Origin: Flavobacterium aquiphilum
Lineage (GTDB): Bacteria; Bacteroidota; Bacteroidia; Flavobacteriales; Flavobacteriaceae
Length of the DNA stretch: 64,000 bases
Reading direction: 5' to 3'
NCBI RefSeq assembly: GCF_027111335.1
Contig: NZ_CP114288.1
Location: 186,001 to 250,000, forward strand
In this document: in pieces, positions 44,889 to 54,498 of the stretch
How the letters are laid out: each line of letters starts with the position of its first letter
Numbering within the stretch: position 1 is the stretch's first letter
Made by a program: the position numbers and the translations under genes
Notes under the pieces: model-generated
Databases searched by the model: none
What the model was told of the DNA's origin: nothing
What the model saw: only the letters and a program-made list of their open reading frames with translations

Positions 44889-45830
44889 ATGTCACACCTA
44901 GAACCGGAAGCTAAAATTTTTGCTTGTTCAAAAAGTGAATATCTTGCAGAGAAAATTGCAAAAGAGTACGGAATCCCTTTGGGAAAAATGACAATGTCAA
45001 CTTATAGTGATGGAGAATTCCAACCATCATTTGAAGAATCCATCAGAGGATTGCGTGTATTTATAGTTTGCTCCACTTTTCCATCTGCCGACAATTTAAT
45101 GGAATTATTATTGATGATTGACGCTGCAAAACGCGCATCAGCAAGACATATTACAGCTGTTATCCCATACTTCGGTTGGGCAAGACAAGACAGAAAAGAC
45201 AAACCAAGAGTACCGATTGGAGCCAAATTGGTAGCCAATTTACTTGACGCAGCCGGGGCAACCCGAATCATGACTATGGATTTGCATGCCGATCAAATAC
45301 AAGGGTTCTTTGAAAAACCGGTAGATCACCTTTTTGCTTCCACTATCTTTTTACCGTACGTGGAAAGTTTAGGCCTTAGCGATTTAACAATTGCTTCGCC
45401 AGACATGGGAGGTTCAAAAAGAGCTTACGCCTATTCTAAATTCTTGGATTCGGAAGTGGTTATCTGCTACAAACAAAGAAAAGCGGCCAACATTATCGAA
45501 ACTATGGAGCTTATCGGAGAAGTAAAAGGAAGAAACGTAATCCTTGTGGACGATATGATCGATACAGGAGGAACCTTGGCGAAAGCCGCCGATTTAATGA
45601 TCGAAAAAGGAGCTTTGAGTGTAAGAGCTATTTGTACTCACGCTATTTTATCAGGCTCAGCTTACGAGAAAATAGAAGATTCAAAATTATCAGAATTAAT
45701 CGTAACCGATTCTATTCCGTTAAAGAAACAATCAAACAAAATAAAAGTAGTGAGTTGTGCACCACTTTTTGCAGAAGTAATGTACATGGTACACCACAAC
45801 AATTCCATTAGCGGAAAGTTTTTAATGTAA
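44889..45830 (+). CDS. prs: Ribose-phosphate pyrophosphokinase
   Basis: 313 residues, normal length. It makes PRPP from ribose-5-phosphate and ATP for nucleotide, His and Trp synthesis. Motifs: FSDGE-like TYSDGEFQPSFEESIRG, the FGWARQDRKDKPR loop for ATP, the MDLHADQIQGFF site, and the PRPP-binding loop VILVDDMIDTGGT near 219-231. A possible -7 box TAAATTTG lies at 44831-44838. It is followed by rplY after a repeat-rich gap, an arrangement also seen in other bacteria. Confidence 0.96.
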   Translation: MSHLEPEAKIFACSKSEYLAEKIAKEYGIPLGKMTMSTYSDGEFQPSFEESIRGLRVFIVCSTFPSADNLMELLLMIDAAKRASARHITAVIPYFGWARQDRKDKPRVPIGAKLVANLLDAAGATRIMTMDLHADQIQGFFEKPVDHLFASTIFLPYVESLGLSDLTIASPDMGGSKRAYAYSKFLDSEVVICYKQRKAANIIETMELIGEVKGRNVILVDDMIDTGGTLAKAADLMIEKGALSVRAICTHAILSGSAYEKIEDSKLSELIVTDSIPLKKQSNKIKVVSCAPLFAEVMYMVHHNNSISGKFLM

Positions 45831-45835
45831 AAAGC

Positions 45836-45980
45836 AGGTGATTAGCTCTTAGTAATTAGTGAATAGCCAAAAGCAGACACTTACTAATCGCTAAAAACCA
45901 ATGATTAAAGACAAAAAACAGGATTAGCCCCAAGTAAATAAATAGCCAAAAACTAATTACTCATCACTAATCACTAAAAA
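45836..45980. repeat. Short-period TTAG/CTAA repeat between prs and rplY
   Basis: The gap contains repeated words such as AATTAGTGAATAGCC, AATAGCCAAAAAC and CACTAATCACTAA. The style is the same as at 25470-25600. No gene is visible. Confidence 0.5.
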
Positions 45981-46014
45981 AAGAGTTTAATTAATAACTA
46001 TATAAATATTCAAA

Positions 46015-46623
46015 ATGAAATCGATTACAATTAAAGGATCAGAAAGAGAAAGCGTGGGCAAAGTAGCTACTAAAGCCTTACGTAATGCTGGAGCGGTTCC
46101 TTGCGTGTTATACGGAGGAAATCAAGCAGTACACTTCTCAGCAGACGCTGCAGCGTTCAAAAACTTGGTTTACACTCCAAACGCACACACAGTTGTGATT
46201 GAGCTTGGAAACGGTAAATCATTCAATGCCGTTTTACAAGATATCCAAGTTCACCCGGTATCTGACAAAATTTTACACATTGACTTCTTCCAAATCCATG
46301 ATGACAAAGAAATCACTATTGAAGTTCCTGTGAAAATCATTGGTAACTCAAAAGGAGTTATGGCTGGAGGGGATTTACGTATGAACAACCGTAAATTGAA
46401 AGTTAAAGCTTTACCAGCAAATCTTCCGGATTACGTTGAGGCTGACATCACTCCTCTTGACATGGGTAACAAATTATATGTTACTAAAGTGCCAACTCCA
46501 AACTTCAAAATCATGCACCCAGACAACACTGTGATTTGTCAAGTGAAGATTTCTCGTGCGGCGATGAAAGCAGCTCAAGAAGCAGCAAAAGCAGCAAAAG
46601 CTCCTGCAAAAAAGAAAAAATAA
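46015..46623 (+). CDS. rplY: 50S ribosomal protein L25 (general stress protein Ctc type)
   Basis: 202 residues. The N-terminal L25 domain (about 1-90) binds 5S rRNA and begins [25 protein letters not shown], with PCVLYGG. A C-terminal beta domain (about 95-180) marks the longer Ctc/TL5 form. It ends in an Ala/Lys-rich tail. It has its own terminator and follows prs. Confidence 0.95.
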   Translation: MKSITIKGSERESVGKVATKALRNAGAVPCVLYGGNQAVHFSADAAAFKNLVYTPNAHTVVIELGNGKSFNAVLQDIQVHPVSDKILHIDFFQIHDDKEITIEVPVKIIGNSKGVMAGGDLRMNNRKLKVKALPANLPDYVEADITPLDMGNKLYVTKVPTPNFKIMHPDNTVICQVKISRAAMKAAQEAAKAAKAPAKKKK

Positions 46624-46642
46624 TCTTTTTTCAATCTATACC

Positions 46643-46677
46643 AAAAAGCATCAGTTTCACGACTGGTGCTTTTTTTT
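46643..46677 (+). terminator. Terminator after rplY
   Basis: AGCATCAGT pairs with ACTGGTGCT (one T-G pair), with A residues before it and a run of T after it. Confidence 0.85.
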
Positions 46678-46693
46678 GCTTCAATCTTTTATA

Positions 46694-46759
46694 CCACGAA
46701 TTACACAAATTTTCACAAATTTCATCAAAATAATTTGTGTTAATCAGTGTAATTTGTGG
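46694..46759. repeat. Second copy of the CCACGAATTACAC hairpin family
   Basis: CCACGAATTACAC (46694-46706) pairs with GTGTAATTTGTGG (46747-46759), one G-T pair. It is related to the palindrome at 41358-41413. Confidence 0.6.
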
Positions 46760-46951
46760 CTAATGTTTTTAGAAGCGAAAGATTGGGCTTTCCGGGAAAC
46801 ATGGATTCCCGCTATCCGTTACAATTCCCGATAAAGAAAAAACTACGGCAAAAAAAGCCTTGTTTTTCTAAATCGGAAGATTTTCACTGCTATCGGGGCT
46901 AGTTAGGTTTTATGGTTTTGTTTTTGTGATGATTTACAATATTGAGAAAAT

Positions 46952-47037
46952 CCACCCCGCCTTTCAGGCACCCCTCCAGAGGAGGGGAAGTCGTTCGTAT
47001 TCCCCTCCTCTGGAGGGGTGCCCAACGGGCGGGGTGG
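46952..47037. repeat. GC-rich long hairpin before pth
   Basis: An 86-bp palindrome. The outer arms CCACCCCGCC and GGCGGGGTGG enclose a long perfect inner stem built on GCACCCCTCCAGAGGAGG. It is far richer in GC than its surroundings and looks like a mobile intergenic repeat. It lies about 70 bp upstream of pth. Confidence 0.75.
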
Positions 47038-47110
47038 TCTCATTTTACTCACAAAATATTTTCCAACATACAAGTTTCCTCAATTAACAGATTAAAGTTA
47101 CTTTTGCAGC

Positions 47111-47782
47111 ATGATAAAGTGGATACAAAAACTGTTTTCATCACCAAAAAAAGAAGAGAACATAGATAAGATGAAACCGGAGGTTCACGAAACCCAAAAA
47201 AACAATACAAAAGTGAGTAAGAAATTTTTAATCGTAGGCCTCGGAAACATTGGCTCCGAATATGTAAATACCAGACACAATATTGGTTTTAAAGTATTGG
47301 ATTTCCTAGCCAAAAAAGAAGGAATCCCATTCGAAACCGTGAAACTGGGCGCACTCGCCGAATACAAATTCAAAGGAAGAACCTTCTTTCTTTTAAAACC
47401 CAATACCTATATGAATTTAAGCGGTAAAGCCGTAAAATTCTGGATGGAGAAAGAGAATATTCCGCTGGAAAACCTATTTGTAATCACCGACGATTTGAAT
47501 CTTCCTTTCGGAACTATCCGCATCCGCAAAAAAGGAAGCGACGGCGGCCACAACGGACTCAAAAACATCAACCAAATCCTAAACACACAGGAATACACCC
47601 GTTTTCGCTTCGGAATCAGCGATGAATTCAAAAAAGGACAACAAGTAGATTACGTACTGGGAGATTGGGACGATGCTGAAACAGCCAAACTTCCGGAAAG
47701 ATTAGAACTCGCATCCGAAATCATAAAATCATTCGGAACAGCAGGAATAGAAAATACCATGTCTGCTTATAATGGAAAATAA
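47111..47782 (+). CDS. pth: Peptidyl-tRNA hydrolase
   Basis: 223 residues. It recycles peptidyl-tRNA in the cytoplasm. The core starts LIVGLGNIGSEYVNTRHNIGF (near residue 39) with the catalytic His in TRHNIG. KPNTYMNLSGKAV, VITDDLNLPFG and GSDGGHNGLKNI complete the family signature. About 36 extra residues precede the core (SSPKKEENIDKMKPEV), so a start at one of the later Met codons is possible. Confidence 0.94.
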   Translation: MIKWIQKLFSSPKKEENIDKMKPEVHETQKNNTKVSKKFLIVGLGNIGSEYVNTRHNIGFKVLDFLAKKEGIPFETVKLGALAEYKFKGRTFFLLKPNTYMNLSGKAVKFWMEKENIPLENLFVITDDLNLPFGTIRIRKKGSDGGHNGLKNINQILNTQEYTRFRFGISDEFKKGQQVDYVLGDWDDAETAKLPERLELASEIIKSFGTAGIENTMSAYNGK

Positions 47783-48245
47783 AAATTACTAATTTTCTTT
47801 TTTGCTTGATCAAAAAAGAAACAAAAAAATATTCATGCATTCTTATTGTTTTTGGTATTCATGAATCTTCGATTTCAAGTCTTACGCTTCCTCGTCGGTC
47901 AAATTAGTTTTCGAATACTAAAAGAAAAGAACTGTTCATGTCTAAATATTTTCTTTTTGGCATTCACGAATCTTCGATTTCGCTACGCTCAAACAGCTTT
48001 TCTTTTTACGTATTCTTCAAACATTTGACTCTCGACTGCGAAAGCTAAGGACAATTGAAAGCTGGACATAACAGCAATTATTTTCAGTTAAAAACAAAGT
48101 AATTTTATATGGTCTTTTTTTAGAATAAAGATGATTTCTAACAATGACGTTTTTGTTTGAGTAGGGCTTCGACTGCGCTCAGCCTGACAAAACAAACCTC
48201 ATTTATATTACTTTTTTTAGTATAAAAAGATGCCTCGAACTGGCT
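47783..48245. other. Gap with a 28-bp direct repeat
   Basis: TTTTTGG(T/C)ATTCA(T/C)GAATC followed by TTCGATTTC occurs at 47849-47876 and 47954-47981, 26 of 28 identical. A common Flavobacterial fragment (GGCTTCGACTGCGCTCAGCC) is near 48164-48185. No gene is supported. Confidence 0.45.
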
Positions 48246-50933
48246 TTACTTCACCACAATTTTAGAAACTCCTTTTCGGTCGCCATCTATAACTGAAACA
48301 ATATAAGCTCCCGCAGCTGCATTCTTTAACTGGATATTCTGATTGAAATCACCACCGTTTGCAAACTTTTTATCGTATATCTTTCGCCCTGTCATATCGG
48401 TCACTAAAACCTGAATATCGGTTGTATTCGAACTTGAAAAATGAATATTGAAATTTCCTTTATTCGGATTCGGATACAATACAAAATCATCGATTTCAAA
48501 ACTTTTCGTTGCCAAAGTACCGTAAGAACTCGAACATATCTCAATTGATGCAGCGGTAATTGTTCCGGTATCTCCCACTCCGGTATCTCTAAATCTCAAT
48601 ATCCAGGTTCCACTAGGATTTTCGCCATTAAAAGTTGACAAAACTCCTGCAGGAGCGATTCTTTGATTTGCTGTCATACCACAAGTTAATGCCACACCGG
48701 CATCATCATAAGTTAAATCCATGCTACCGCTTCCCGAACCACAAGACTTATCAAACAATTTTACAATAGTTCCTTTCGGACTGATCACATCGATTTGAAC
48801 ATCCGAAATATAAGTATGGGTAAATTTGACATTAAAATTAACATCGGCAATCTCAGCAGTAGTTACGGGTACATCTATAGTCCTCTGTGCATAAGTTACC
48901 GATTCCGGTATTGCGGTCGGTATCCCTGTCGTATAAGTATAAGTATTGCAAGAAGTTGAAACACTATAGCCAATTGCAAAAGGTTTGGCATTTACAGCAT
49001 AAAAAACATTGCCGGTAGGCTCAATCAAAATTCTGCAATTTTTAGCAGGGGTTGTTGGTGCCGTAATTACTTCAGAACCATCGTTTGGTGTATTACTCGC
49101 CAAAACCGTCGGAAAAGTCAAACCACCATCTGTGGACAGCTTTATATTTACATTGGTTGCACCAACTAATGAATTAGCGCCGTTCACATCCCATGTAATA
49201 GTTTGTGGATAACCTAAAAACCAACTGGAATCAGCAACATTTTGTGATGTTACTGCAAATGGACCTTTGGTAGCATCAACGGTAAGCACCATAGCATCCG
49301 AATTAGTTTGCGCCAATCCCGATGCAGCATTATCCCTTACGGTAAACACAAAACTCAAATTTCTCGCAATAGACGGAACTGCCTCCCAGGTAGAAACCAA
49401 TTGACCAGCCAATACTTTAGTTCTAGCCGGAAAATAGCGACTAGTAACACTAACAGGTAAAAATGAACGAAAATTCGGGCCATTGGGTTTTGTCGCATAA
49501 GCAATACTGTTAGCACCACTCGCTTGGGTTCCGGAAGCCGAATCATTTTGTTCCCAGCAATAGGTCATAGTATCCCCGTTTGGATCTGAGACCGTTCCAT
49601 TCAACACAAAAGCAGTACTTATTGGAATAGTATAATCTGCTCCGGCATTTGCAGTAGGTGTCTGATTAGTCAGTGTTGTTTGAACACCACATTTATTTCT
49701 CAAATTACTCTGAATTTGAGAAATGCTCGCATAAGCAAAATAATCGTCTGACTGATTTTGAACATCATAACTTGTAATTCCAGCATACCCCATAATCGTT
49801 GAACCGCTTCCGGGTTCTACACTAAATCCAGTTCCTTCAATATCATAAGAAAACGTATGGACAGCACCCAATTGATGCCCCATTTCGTGGGTTACAAAAT
49901 CAATGTCAAAAGCATCCCCCCGCGGCACACTATTGGAAGGCGAAGTAAAAGCACTTCCTTTACCTTTTGGCACTGCTGTAGTCGGATCGACACAAACACA
50001 TCCTATACAACCTGCATCGCCGCCACCGCCACTAGCACCAAACAAATGACCAATATCATAATTCGCATTACCTATTACCGTAGTCAAAGTATTCTGCAAT
50101 TCTGTGTTCCAAGCCCCATCAACTCCCGCTTTTGCATCAGAATATGGGTCGGTCGCTCCATCAGTGTAAATCACATCGGTATCATTGGCTATTATTATTA
50201 ATTTCACAGCCAAGTCTTTGTTAAAAACGCCATTTACACGTGTCATTGTAGTATTCATCGCTGCCAAAGCAGCATTTTTAGTCCCACCAAAAAATTGGGC
50301 ATATTCACCTGTACAAGACAAAGCCAGCCTGAAAGTCATAAAAACACTATTACTAGCCTTGACTTCGGCTGTTTTCTTTACCAAATCTTTATTCAAAACA
50401 ACATCTGTTGTTTTACAGGTTAAAGGCAGAGTTCCCTTATCTCTTCTCTTAGAACTGGAAACGACATATATTGATTTATCACTATCCGACTGTTCGATAA
50501 ATTCCGATCCACTATCCCCTCTCAAAACCATTGTTGAAACACCATCTGGAGAAACACTAAAACTAATTGATGCTTTGGGATCAGTAATTCCTGTTCCGGA
50601 ATAAGCTCGAATTTCAGGATATTTTGCTTGTAATTCGGGTGCAAAATTAGACGACTCTGCAACATTGAACTGCTCTATTTTACCTTCACTATTTGGAACA
50701 GCAACAGTTATACTAGTACCCGCTGAAACATTAGAATGAAGTACTGCCAGCGATTGCTTAAATTCAGCTTCGTTTAATGTGAACAAAAGTTGTCCTTCCG
50801 ATCCTAAATCATTGTCTGCTTTTTGAGAAAGAATCTTTTGAGAAACGCCGACAACTCTCCAAGACGATTTGACTTGAGAAAACCCTAAGAAACTTATTGA
50901 AAATAACACGAGACAAAATAATGATCTCCTCAT
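48246..50933 (-). CDS. T9SS-secreted reprolysin-like zinc metalloprotease
   Basis: 895 residues with a signal peptide ending GFSQ. A propeptide-like region (about 20-195) precedes a metzincin catalytic domain whose zinc site HEMGHQLGAVH is at residues 349-359. Ig-like/Fn-type segments follow (about 430-680). Then comes a proprotein-convertase P-like domain (about 690-810, FTHTYISDVQIDVISPKG). A T9SS type A sorting domain (about 820-895, FVLYPNPNKGNFNIHF, end KIVVK) closes the protein. It should be secreted or surface-attached and digest proteins. It is a single gene, unrelated to its neighbours. Confidence 0.92.
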   Translation of the reverse strand: MRRSLFCLVLFSISFLGFSQVKSSWRVVGVSQKILSQKADNDLGSEGQLLFTLNEAEFKQSLAVLHSNVSAGTSITVAVPNSEGKIEQFNVAESSNFAPELQAKYPEIRAYSGTGITDPKASISFSVSPDGVSTMVLRGDSGSEFIEQSDSDKSIYVVSSSKRRDKGTLPLTCKTTDVVLNKDLVKKTAEVKASNSVFMTFRLALSCTGEYAQFFGGTKNAALAAMNTTMTRVNGVFNKDLAVKLIIIANDTDVIYTDGATDPYSDAKAGVDGAWNTELQNTLTTVIGNANYDIGHLFGASGGGGDAGCIGCVCVDPTTAVPKGKGSAFTSPSNSVPRGDAFDIDFVTHEMGHQLGAVHTFSYDIEGTGFSVEPGSGSTIMGYAGITSYDVQNQSDDYFAYASISQIQSNLRNKCGVQTTLTNQTPTANAGADYTIPISTAFVLNGTVSDPNGDTMTYCWEQNDSASGTQASGANSIAYATKPNGPNFRSFLPVSVTSRYFPARTKVLAGQLVSTWEAVPSIARNLSFVFTVRDNAASGLAQTNSDAMVLTVDATKGPFAVTSQNVADSSWFLGYPQTITWDVNGANSLVGATNVNIKLSTDGGLTFPTVLASNTPNDGSEVITAPTTPAKNCRILIEPTGNVFYAVNAKPFAIGYSVSTSCNTYTYTTGIPTAIPESVTYAQRTIDVPVTTAEIADVNFNVKFTHTYISDVQIDVISPKGTIVKLFDKSCGSGSGSMDLTYDDAGVALTCGMTANQRIAPAGVLSTFNGENPSGTWILRFRDTGVGDTGTITAASIEICSSSYGTLATKSFEIDDFVLYPNPNKGNFNIHFSSSNTTDIQVLVTDMTGRKIYDKKFANGGDFNQNIQLKNAAAGAYIVSVIDGDRKGVSKIVVK

Positions 50934-51235
50934 AAGCCGACAATTTTTTAAAATAAATGTAAACTAACACTAAAACAATCTGCTGTTTTTTATATATAAC
51001 AAACTTAACGGGTTTTACCCCCCGGCGTGTCATACACAAAATTAATTGATTTTATAATGGAATCACCAACCTTTTAAAAACTATTTAAAAAAACAACAAT
51101 TAAATAAAGAATTTAACGGTCAATTCAAATGATTTTTAACATAAAGGGCATTTTAACCAATAAAAATAGAAACTTCTTATTCTTCTTTTTTAAAATAGAT
51201 AATATAAATTTGCAAAATATTTTAAAATAGGTATT
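50934..51235. other. Divergent gap between the metalloprotease gene and ribF
   Basis: 302 bp. A -7 box TAAATTTG (51205-51212) lies 24 bases before the ribF TTG start, without a clear -33 box. Nothing else was recognised. Confidence 0.4.
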
Positions 51236-52180
51236 TTGAAAATTTTTCATTCGATAAACGATTTCCAAATTGCATCCGGCGAAAATGCAAAAAAGACAAT
51301 TCTTACGTTAGGAACCTTTGACGGTGTTCATTTTGGACATAAAAAAATACTGGAAAAAATCACTCAAAATACTGAAAACGGTAAATACGAAAGTTTAGTA
51401 CTTACTTTTTTTCCGCATCCGCGAATGGTCCTTCAGGCTGATTCAGACATCAAACTTCTCAATACGATCGATGAAAAAATTGAACTGCTGGATAAAATCG
51501 GGATTCAAAATTTAGTTATTCATCCCTTTGATGAAAGTTTCTCCAGGTTAACAGCCGAGGAATTCGTAAAAAACATCCTTGTGGATCAGTTTCATATCCA
51601 TAAAATAATAATTGGCCACGATCATAGATTTGGACGTAACAGAACTGCCAATATTGATGATTTGAAAGCTTTTGGGGAACAATATGATTTTGAAGTGGAA
51701 GAAATTTCGGCCCAAGAGATTAAAGAAGTATCTGTAAGCTCCACCAAAATCAGAAATGCTTTAAACGATGGCAAAGTGGCTTTGGCCAATGAATATCTTG
51801 GTTACAATTATTCTTTGACCGGGACAATTACCAAAGGAAAACAACTGGGTAGGACTATTGGATTTCCTACCGCCAATTTAAAAATTGCAGAAAGCTTCAA
51901 ACTGATTCCCAAAAACGGCGTTTACATTGTTAAAAGCGTGATTAATTCCAAAACGGTTCAAGGAATGATGAACATCGGCTTCAATCCTACTGTTGAAGGA
52001 AAACATCAAACCATCGAAATCAATTATTTTGATTTTGACGAAGATTTATACGACCAAAAAATCACTGTTTCAATCTTGGAACGAATTCGCTCTGAACAGA
52101 AATTTGAATCGGTTGAACTTTTAAAAGAGCAATTAAACAAAGACAAAAACACAGCTTTGGCTTATTTCAGCAAATTGTAG
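51236..52180 (+). CDS. ribF: Bifunctional riboflavin kinase/FMN adenylyltransferase
   Basis: 314 residues. The N-terminal FAD synthetase domain has the nucleotide-binding GTFDGVHFGH at 26-35 and IGHDHRFGRNR near 130. The C-terminal riboflavin kinase domain starts near 185 with GRTIGFPTANL. It makes FMN and then FAD. The start is a TTG codon at 51236. The first downstream ATG would remove the nucleotide-binding loop, and no in-frame ATG precedes it closely, so TTG is the best start. Confidence 0.94.
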   Translation: MKIFHSINDFQIASGENAKKTILTLGTFDGVHFGHKKILEKITQNTENGKYESLVLTFFPHPRMVLQADSDIKLLNTIDEKIELLDKIGIQNLVIHPFDESFSRLTAEEFVKNILVDQFHIHKIIIGHDHRFGRNRTANIDDLKAFGEQYDFEVEEISAQEIKEVSVSSTKIRNALNDGKVALANEYLGYNYSLTGTITKGKQLGRTIGFPTANLKIAESFKLIPKNGVYIVKSVINSKTVQGMMNIGFNPTVEGKHQTIEINYFDFDEDLYDQKITVSILERIRSEQKFESVELLKEQLNKDKNTALAYFSKL

Positions 52181-52641
52181 TTTTTTTACTCGATACAAAT
52201 TAGATCCGACAGGTTTTAAAAACACAAGTGTTCGGAAGACCGTAAAACACTTATTTTTAATACTGTATTATCTTAGAATATGTTGTTCTTTTTAAAATTG
52301 ATATTTCGTGACGGATTATTCGCAAAGATTTGTCATTTCGACCATCGAGAGAAATCACATAACGTAACCAACTAGTGTGATTGCTTCGCCAATTCGCTTT
52401 CGCTCGTGTCCTCCTCGGAATGACAAACTGTGTGTAAAATCTAGCGAATTCAACCAATTCATGTCTTCCGAACACTTGTGTTTTTAAAATCTGTCGGATC
52501 TTTTACTTTTTAAAGATCCCAAATAACAAAAGAAAAGTCTTGCCTCTATTATTCTGATTGTGTTAAATATTTTTGTAAATTTACATCAACCTACTGAATA
52601 CCAAAGACCTATAGTATTTCTAACTTTTAAAAAACTACGTC
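52181..52641. other. Gap occupied by a nested palindromic element
   Basis: 461 bp, of which 52203-52500 is the palindrome described separately. The remaining 140 bp before the membrane-protein gene show no promoter that I trust. Confidence 0.45.
52203..52500. repeat. Nested palindromic element with 38-bp inverted ends
   Basis: The left arm 52203-52240 (starting GATCCGACAGG) and the right arm 52463-52500 are inverted copies with one mismatch. Inside, 52331-52424 is an inverted relative of the inner module of the element at 42087-42277; they share GGACACGAGCGAAAGCGAAT and the bases on either side. No target duplication was seen and nothing is encoded. Confidence 0.75.
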
Positions 52642-53079
52642 ATGAAAGTAAAAAAAGAAATTAAAAACGGGCTCTTCATTTTTATATCAATAGGAACCTA
52701 CTTCCTTTTGATGGATTTTTTGGGTTTATCCAATATTTTCTATTTAAGATTGATAAATGTGTTCTTTGTGCTTTATGCCGTAAATGACACATTAAAATCA
52801 AGGGTTGCACACGGCAGTACCAAATTTTTGCCCAATGTCAGAGCAGCCTTAACAACTTCAATAGTCGGGGTTGGATTATCTGTCATCGGATTATTGATTT
52901 ATAGTTATATAAGAGGTGGTGACGTTTATATCCACACTTTATCCGAAAGTTTTTTATTCGGTGGCCATCCGTCTATCAATATGTATTGCTTCTCTTTGTT
53001 CTTTGAAGGAATTGCATCTTCGGTAATCGTTACTTTATTATTGGTTCTATACTATAACGACAAATTTGCTGCCGATTAG
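52642..53079 (+). CDS. Small membrane protein of unknown function
   Basis: 145 residues with four hydrophobic segments, at about 10-30, 33-47, 66-88 and 108-136. There is a basic N-terminus (MKVKKEIKNG) and no signal-peptidase site. It looks like an inner-membrane protein of the DUF4199-like kind, which is a weak impression. It lies between ribF and bioB in the same direction but with gaps on both sides. No function is assigned. Confidence 0.7.
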   Translation: MKVKKEIKNGLFIFISIGTYFLLMDFLGLSNIFYLRLINVFFVLYAVNDTLKSRVAHGSTKFLPNVRAALTTSIVGVGLSVIGLLIYSYIRGGDVYIHTLSESFLFGGHPSINMYCFSLFFEGIASSVIVTLLLVLYYNDKFAAD

Positions 53080-53179
53080 CCCTGTTTTTTGACTATACAG
53101 GACATGTTATTTTAAAGTCTGAGGGTTGTGTTACTTTAGAACAATTTGATTACTTTTGGGGCATCAAAATAAAGGATCA

Positions 53180-54265
53180 ATGAGTATCACTAAACACAAC
53201 TGGACTAAAGAAGAAATTATTGCAATTTATAATAAACCTTTGATGGATTTGCTTTATGAAGCATCAACAATCCATCGTGAGCATCACGACCCAAACGTGG
53301 TTCAGGTTTCTACTTTGGTTTCTATCAAAACAGGTGGATGTTCTGAAGATTGTGGTTATTGCCCACAAGCCGCAAGATACAATACCGGTGTTGAAGGAAA
53401 CAACCTAATGTCGGTAAACCAAGTAAAAGAACAGGCTGTTCAAGCCAAATCAGGAGGTTCTTCCCGCGTATGTATGGGAGCGGCCTGGAGAAACGTAAAA
53501 GACGGTCCTGAGTTTGACCAAGTTTTGGAAATGGTACGTACCATTAACAAAATGGACATGGAAGTATGCTGTACTCTAGGTATGATTACCGAAAACCAAG
53601 CGCAACGTTTGGCAGAAGCAGGTCTTTATGCATACAATCACAACTTAGACACTTCGGAAGATTATTATAAAGAGGTTATCTCAACCCGTGGATTTGAAGA
53701 TCGTTTACAAACTATAGAAAACGTTCGTAAAACCAGCGTTACAGTTTGTAGTGGTGGAATTATCGGAATGGGAGAAAGTATCGAAGACAGGGCAGGAATG
53801 CTTGTAGCACTTTCTACCTTAAATCCACAACCTGAATCGGTGCCAATCAATGCTTTGGTGGCTGTAGAAGGAACTCCGATGGAAAACGAAAAACCGGTTG
53901 AAATCTGGGAAATGATTCGTATGGTTGCTACTACAAGAATTGTTATGCCTGAAACGCAAGTTCGTTTATCGGCAGGAAGAACAAACATGAGTCGCGAAGG
54001 ACAAGCCATGTGTTTCTTTGCAGGAGCTAACTCTATTTTTGCTGGTGATAAATTACTTACTACACCAAACCCGGATGTAAATGAGGACATGAAAATGTTT
54101 GATATGTTGGGTTTAAAACCACAAAAACCATTTACAAAAAAATCACAAAGACCAACAGTTGAAGCTGTAGATTCCCAATATGAATCCCTTGGTGAAAAAC
54201 CAAAATGGTCTCGTCCAGATCATACTATCGAAAGAAATCTGGAAGCCTCAATAAAAGGAAAATAA
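53180..54265 (+). CDS. bioB: Biotin synthase
   Basis: 361 residues from ATG 53180, preceded by AAAGGA. The upstream in-frame TTG at 53156 overlaps a probable -7 box (TACTTTTG, 53151-53158) and is rejected. A radical-SAM enzyme that inserts sulfur into dethiobiotin. The cluster motif CSEDCGYC is at residues 54-61; GAAWRN, YNHNLDTS and the SAGRTNMS motif near 275 are characteristic of BioB. The C-terminal tail of about 45 residues (KKSQRPTVEAVDSQYESLG) is longer than in E. coli. No other bio gene is in the window. Confidence 0.96.
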   Translation: MSITKHNWTKEEIIAIYNKPLMDLLYEASTIHREHHDPNVVQVSTLVSIKTGGCSEDCGYCPQAARYNTGVEGNNLMSVNQVKEQAVQAKSGGSSRVCMGAAWRNVKDGPEFDQVLEMVRTINKMDMEVCCTLGMITENQAQRLAEAGLYAYNHNLDTSEDYYKEVISTRGFEDRLQTIENVRKTSVTVCSGGIIGMGESIEDRAGMLVALSTLNPQPESVPINALVAVEGTPMENEKPVEIWEMIRMVATTRIVMPETQVRLSAGRTNMSREGQAMCFFAGANSIFAGDKLLTTPNPDVNEDMKMFDMLGLKPQKPFTKKSQRPTVEAVDSQYESLGEKPKWSRPDHTIERNLEASIKGK

Positions 54266-54283
54266 ATATTTCTAAAAAATAAC

Positions 54284-54317
54284 AAACCCCCATTTTTGTA
54301 ACGAAAATGGGGGTTTT
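54284..54317 (+). terminator. Terminator after bioB
   Basis: AAACCCCCATTTT pairs perfectly with AAAATGGGGGTTT around a 7-base loop, with T residues after it. Confidence 0.88.
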
Positions 54318-54382
54318 CTTTTTATAAGCTTATTATTTATCTGTTTGACTAATATCGCAATACGAAACGATTATTAAATGAA

Positions 54383-54412
54383 AATCCCATTCCGATTAAT
54401 CAGAATGGGATT
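54383..54412 (-). terminator. Hairpin terminator of the giant surface protein gene
   Basis: AATCCCATTC pairs with GAATGGGATT, followed on the minus strand by TTTTC. A near-identical hairpin (61549-61578) lies after the paralogous gene, which supports this role although it is about 170 bp beyond the stop codon. Confidence 0.6.
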
Positions 54413-54498
54413 GTAAAAAATATTATGACTATCCTTTAATAATACTAACCCAAAATTTTGTTGGTTTATTAAAAAACAAAAGTTGTTTTTCTCTTAAA

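Noticed and set aside
46942..47169. A 75-residue reading frame over the GC-rich hairpin
   Set aside because: It reads through the palindrome and out of frame into pth, and has no protein-like features.
53156..53179. bioB start at TTG 53156
   Set aside because: The codon is part of a TACTTTTG promoter box; ATG 53180 has AAAGGA in front and the family N-terminus.
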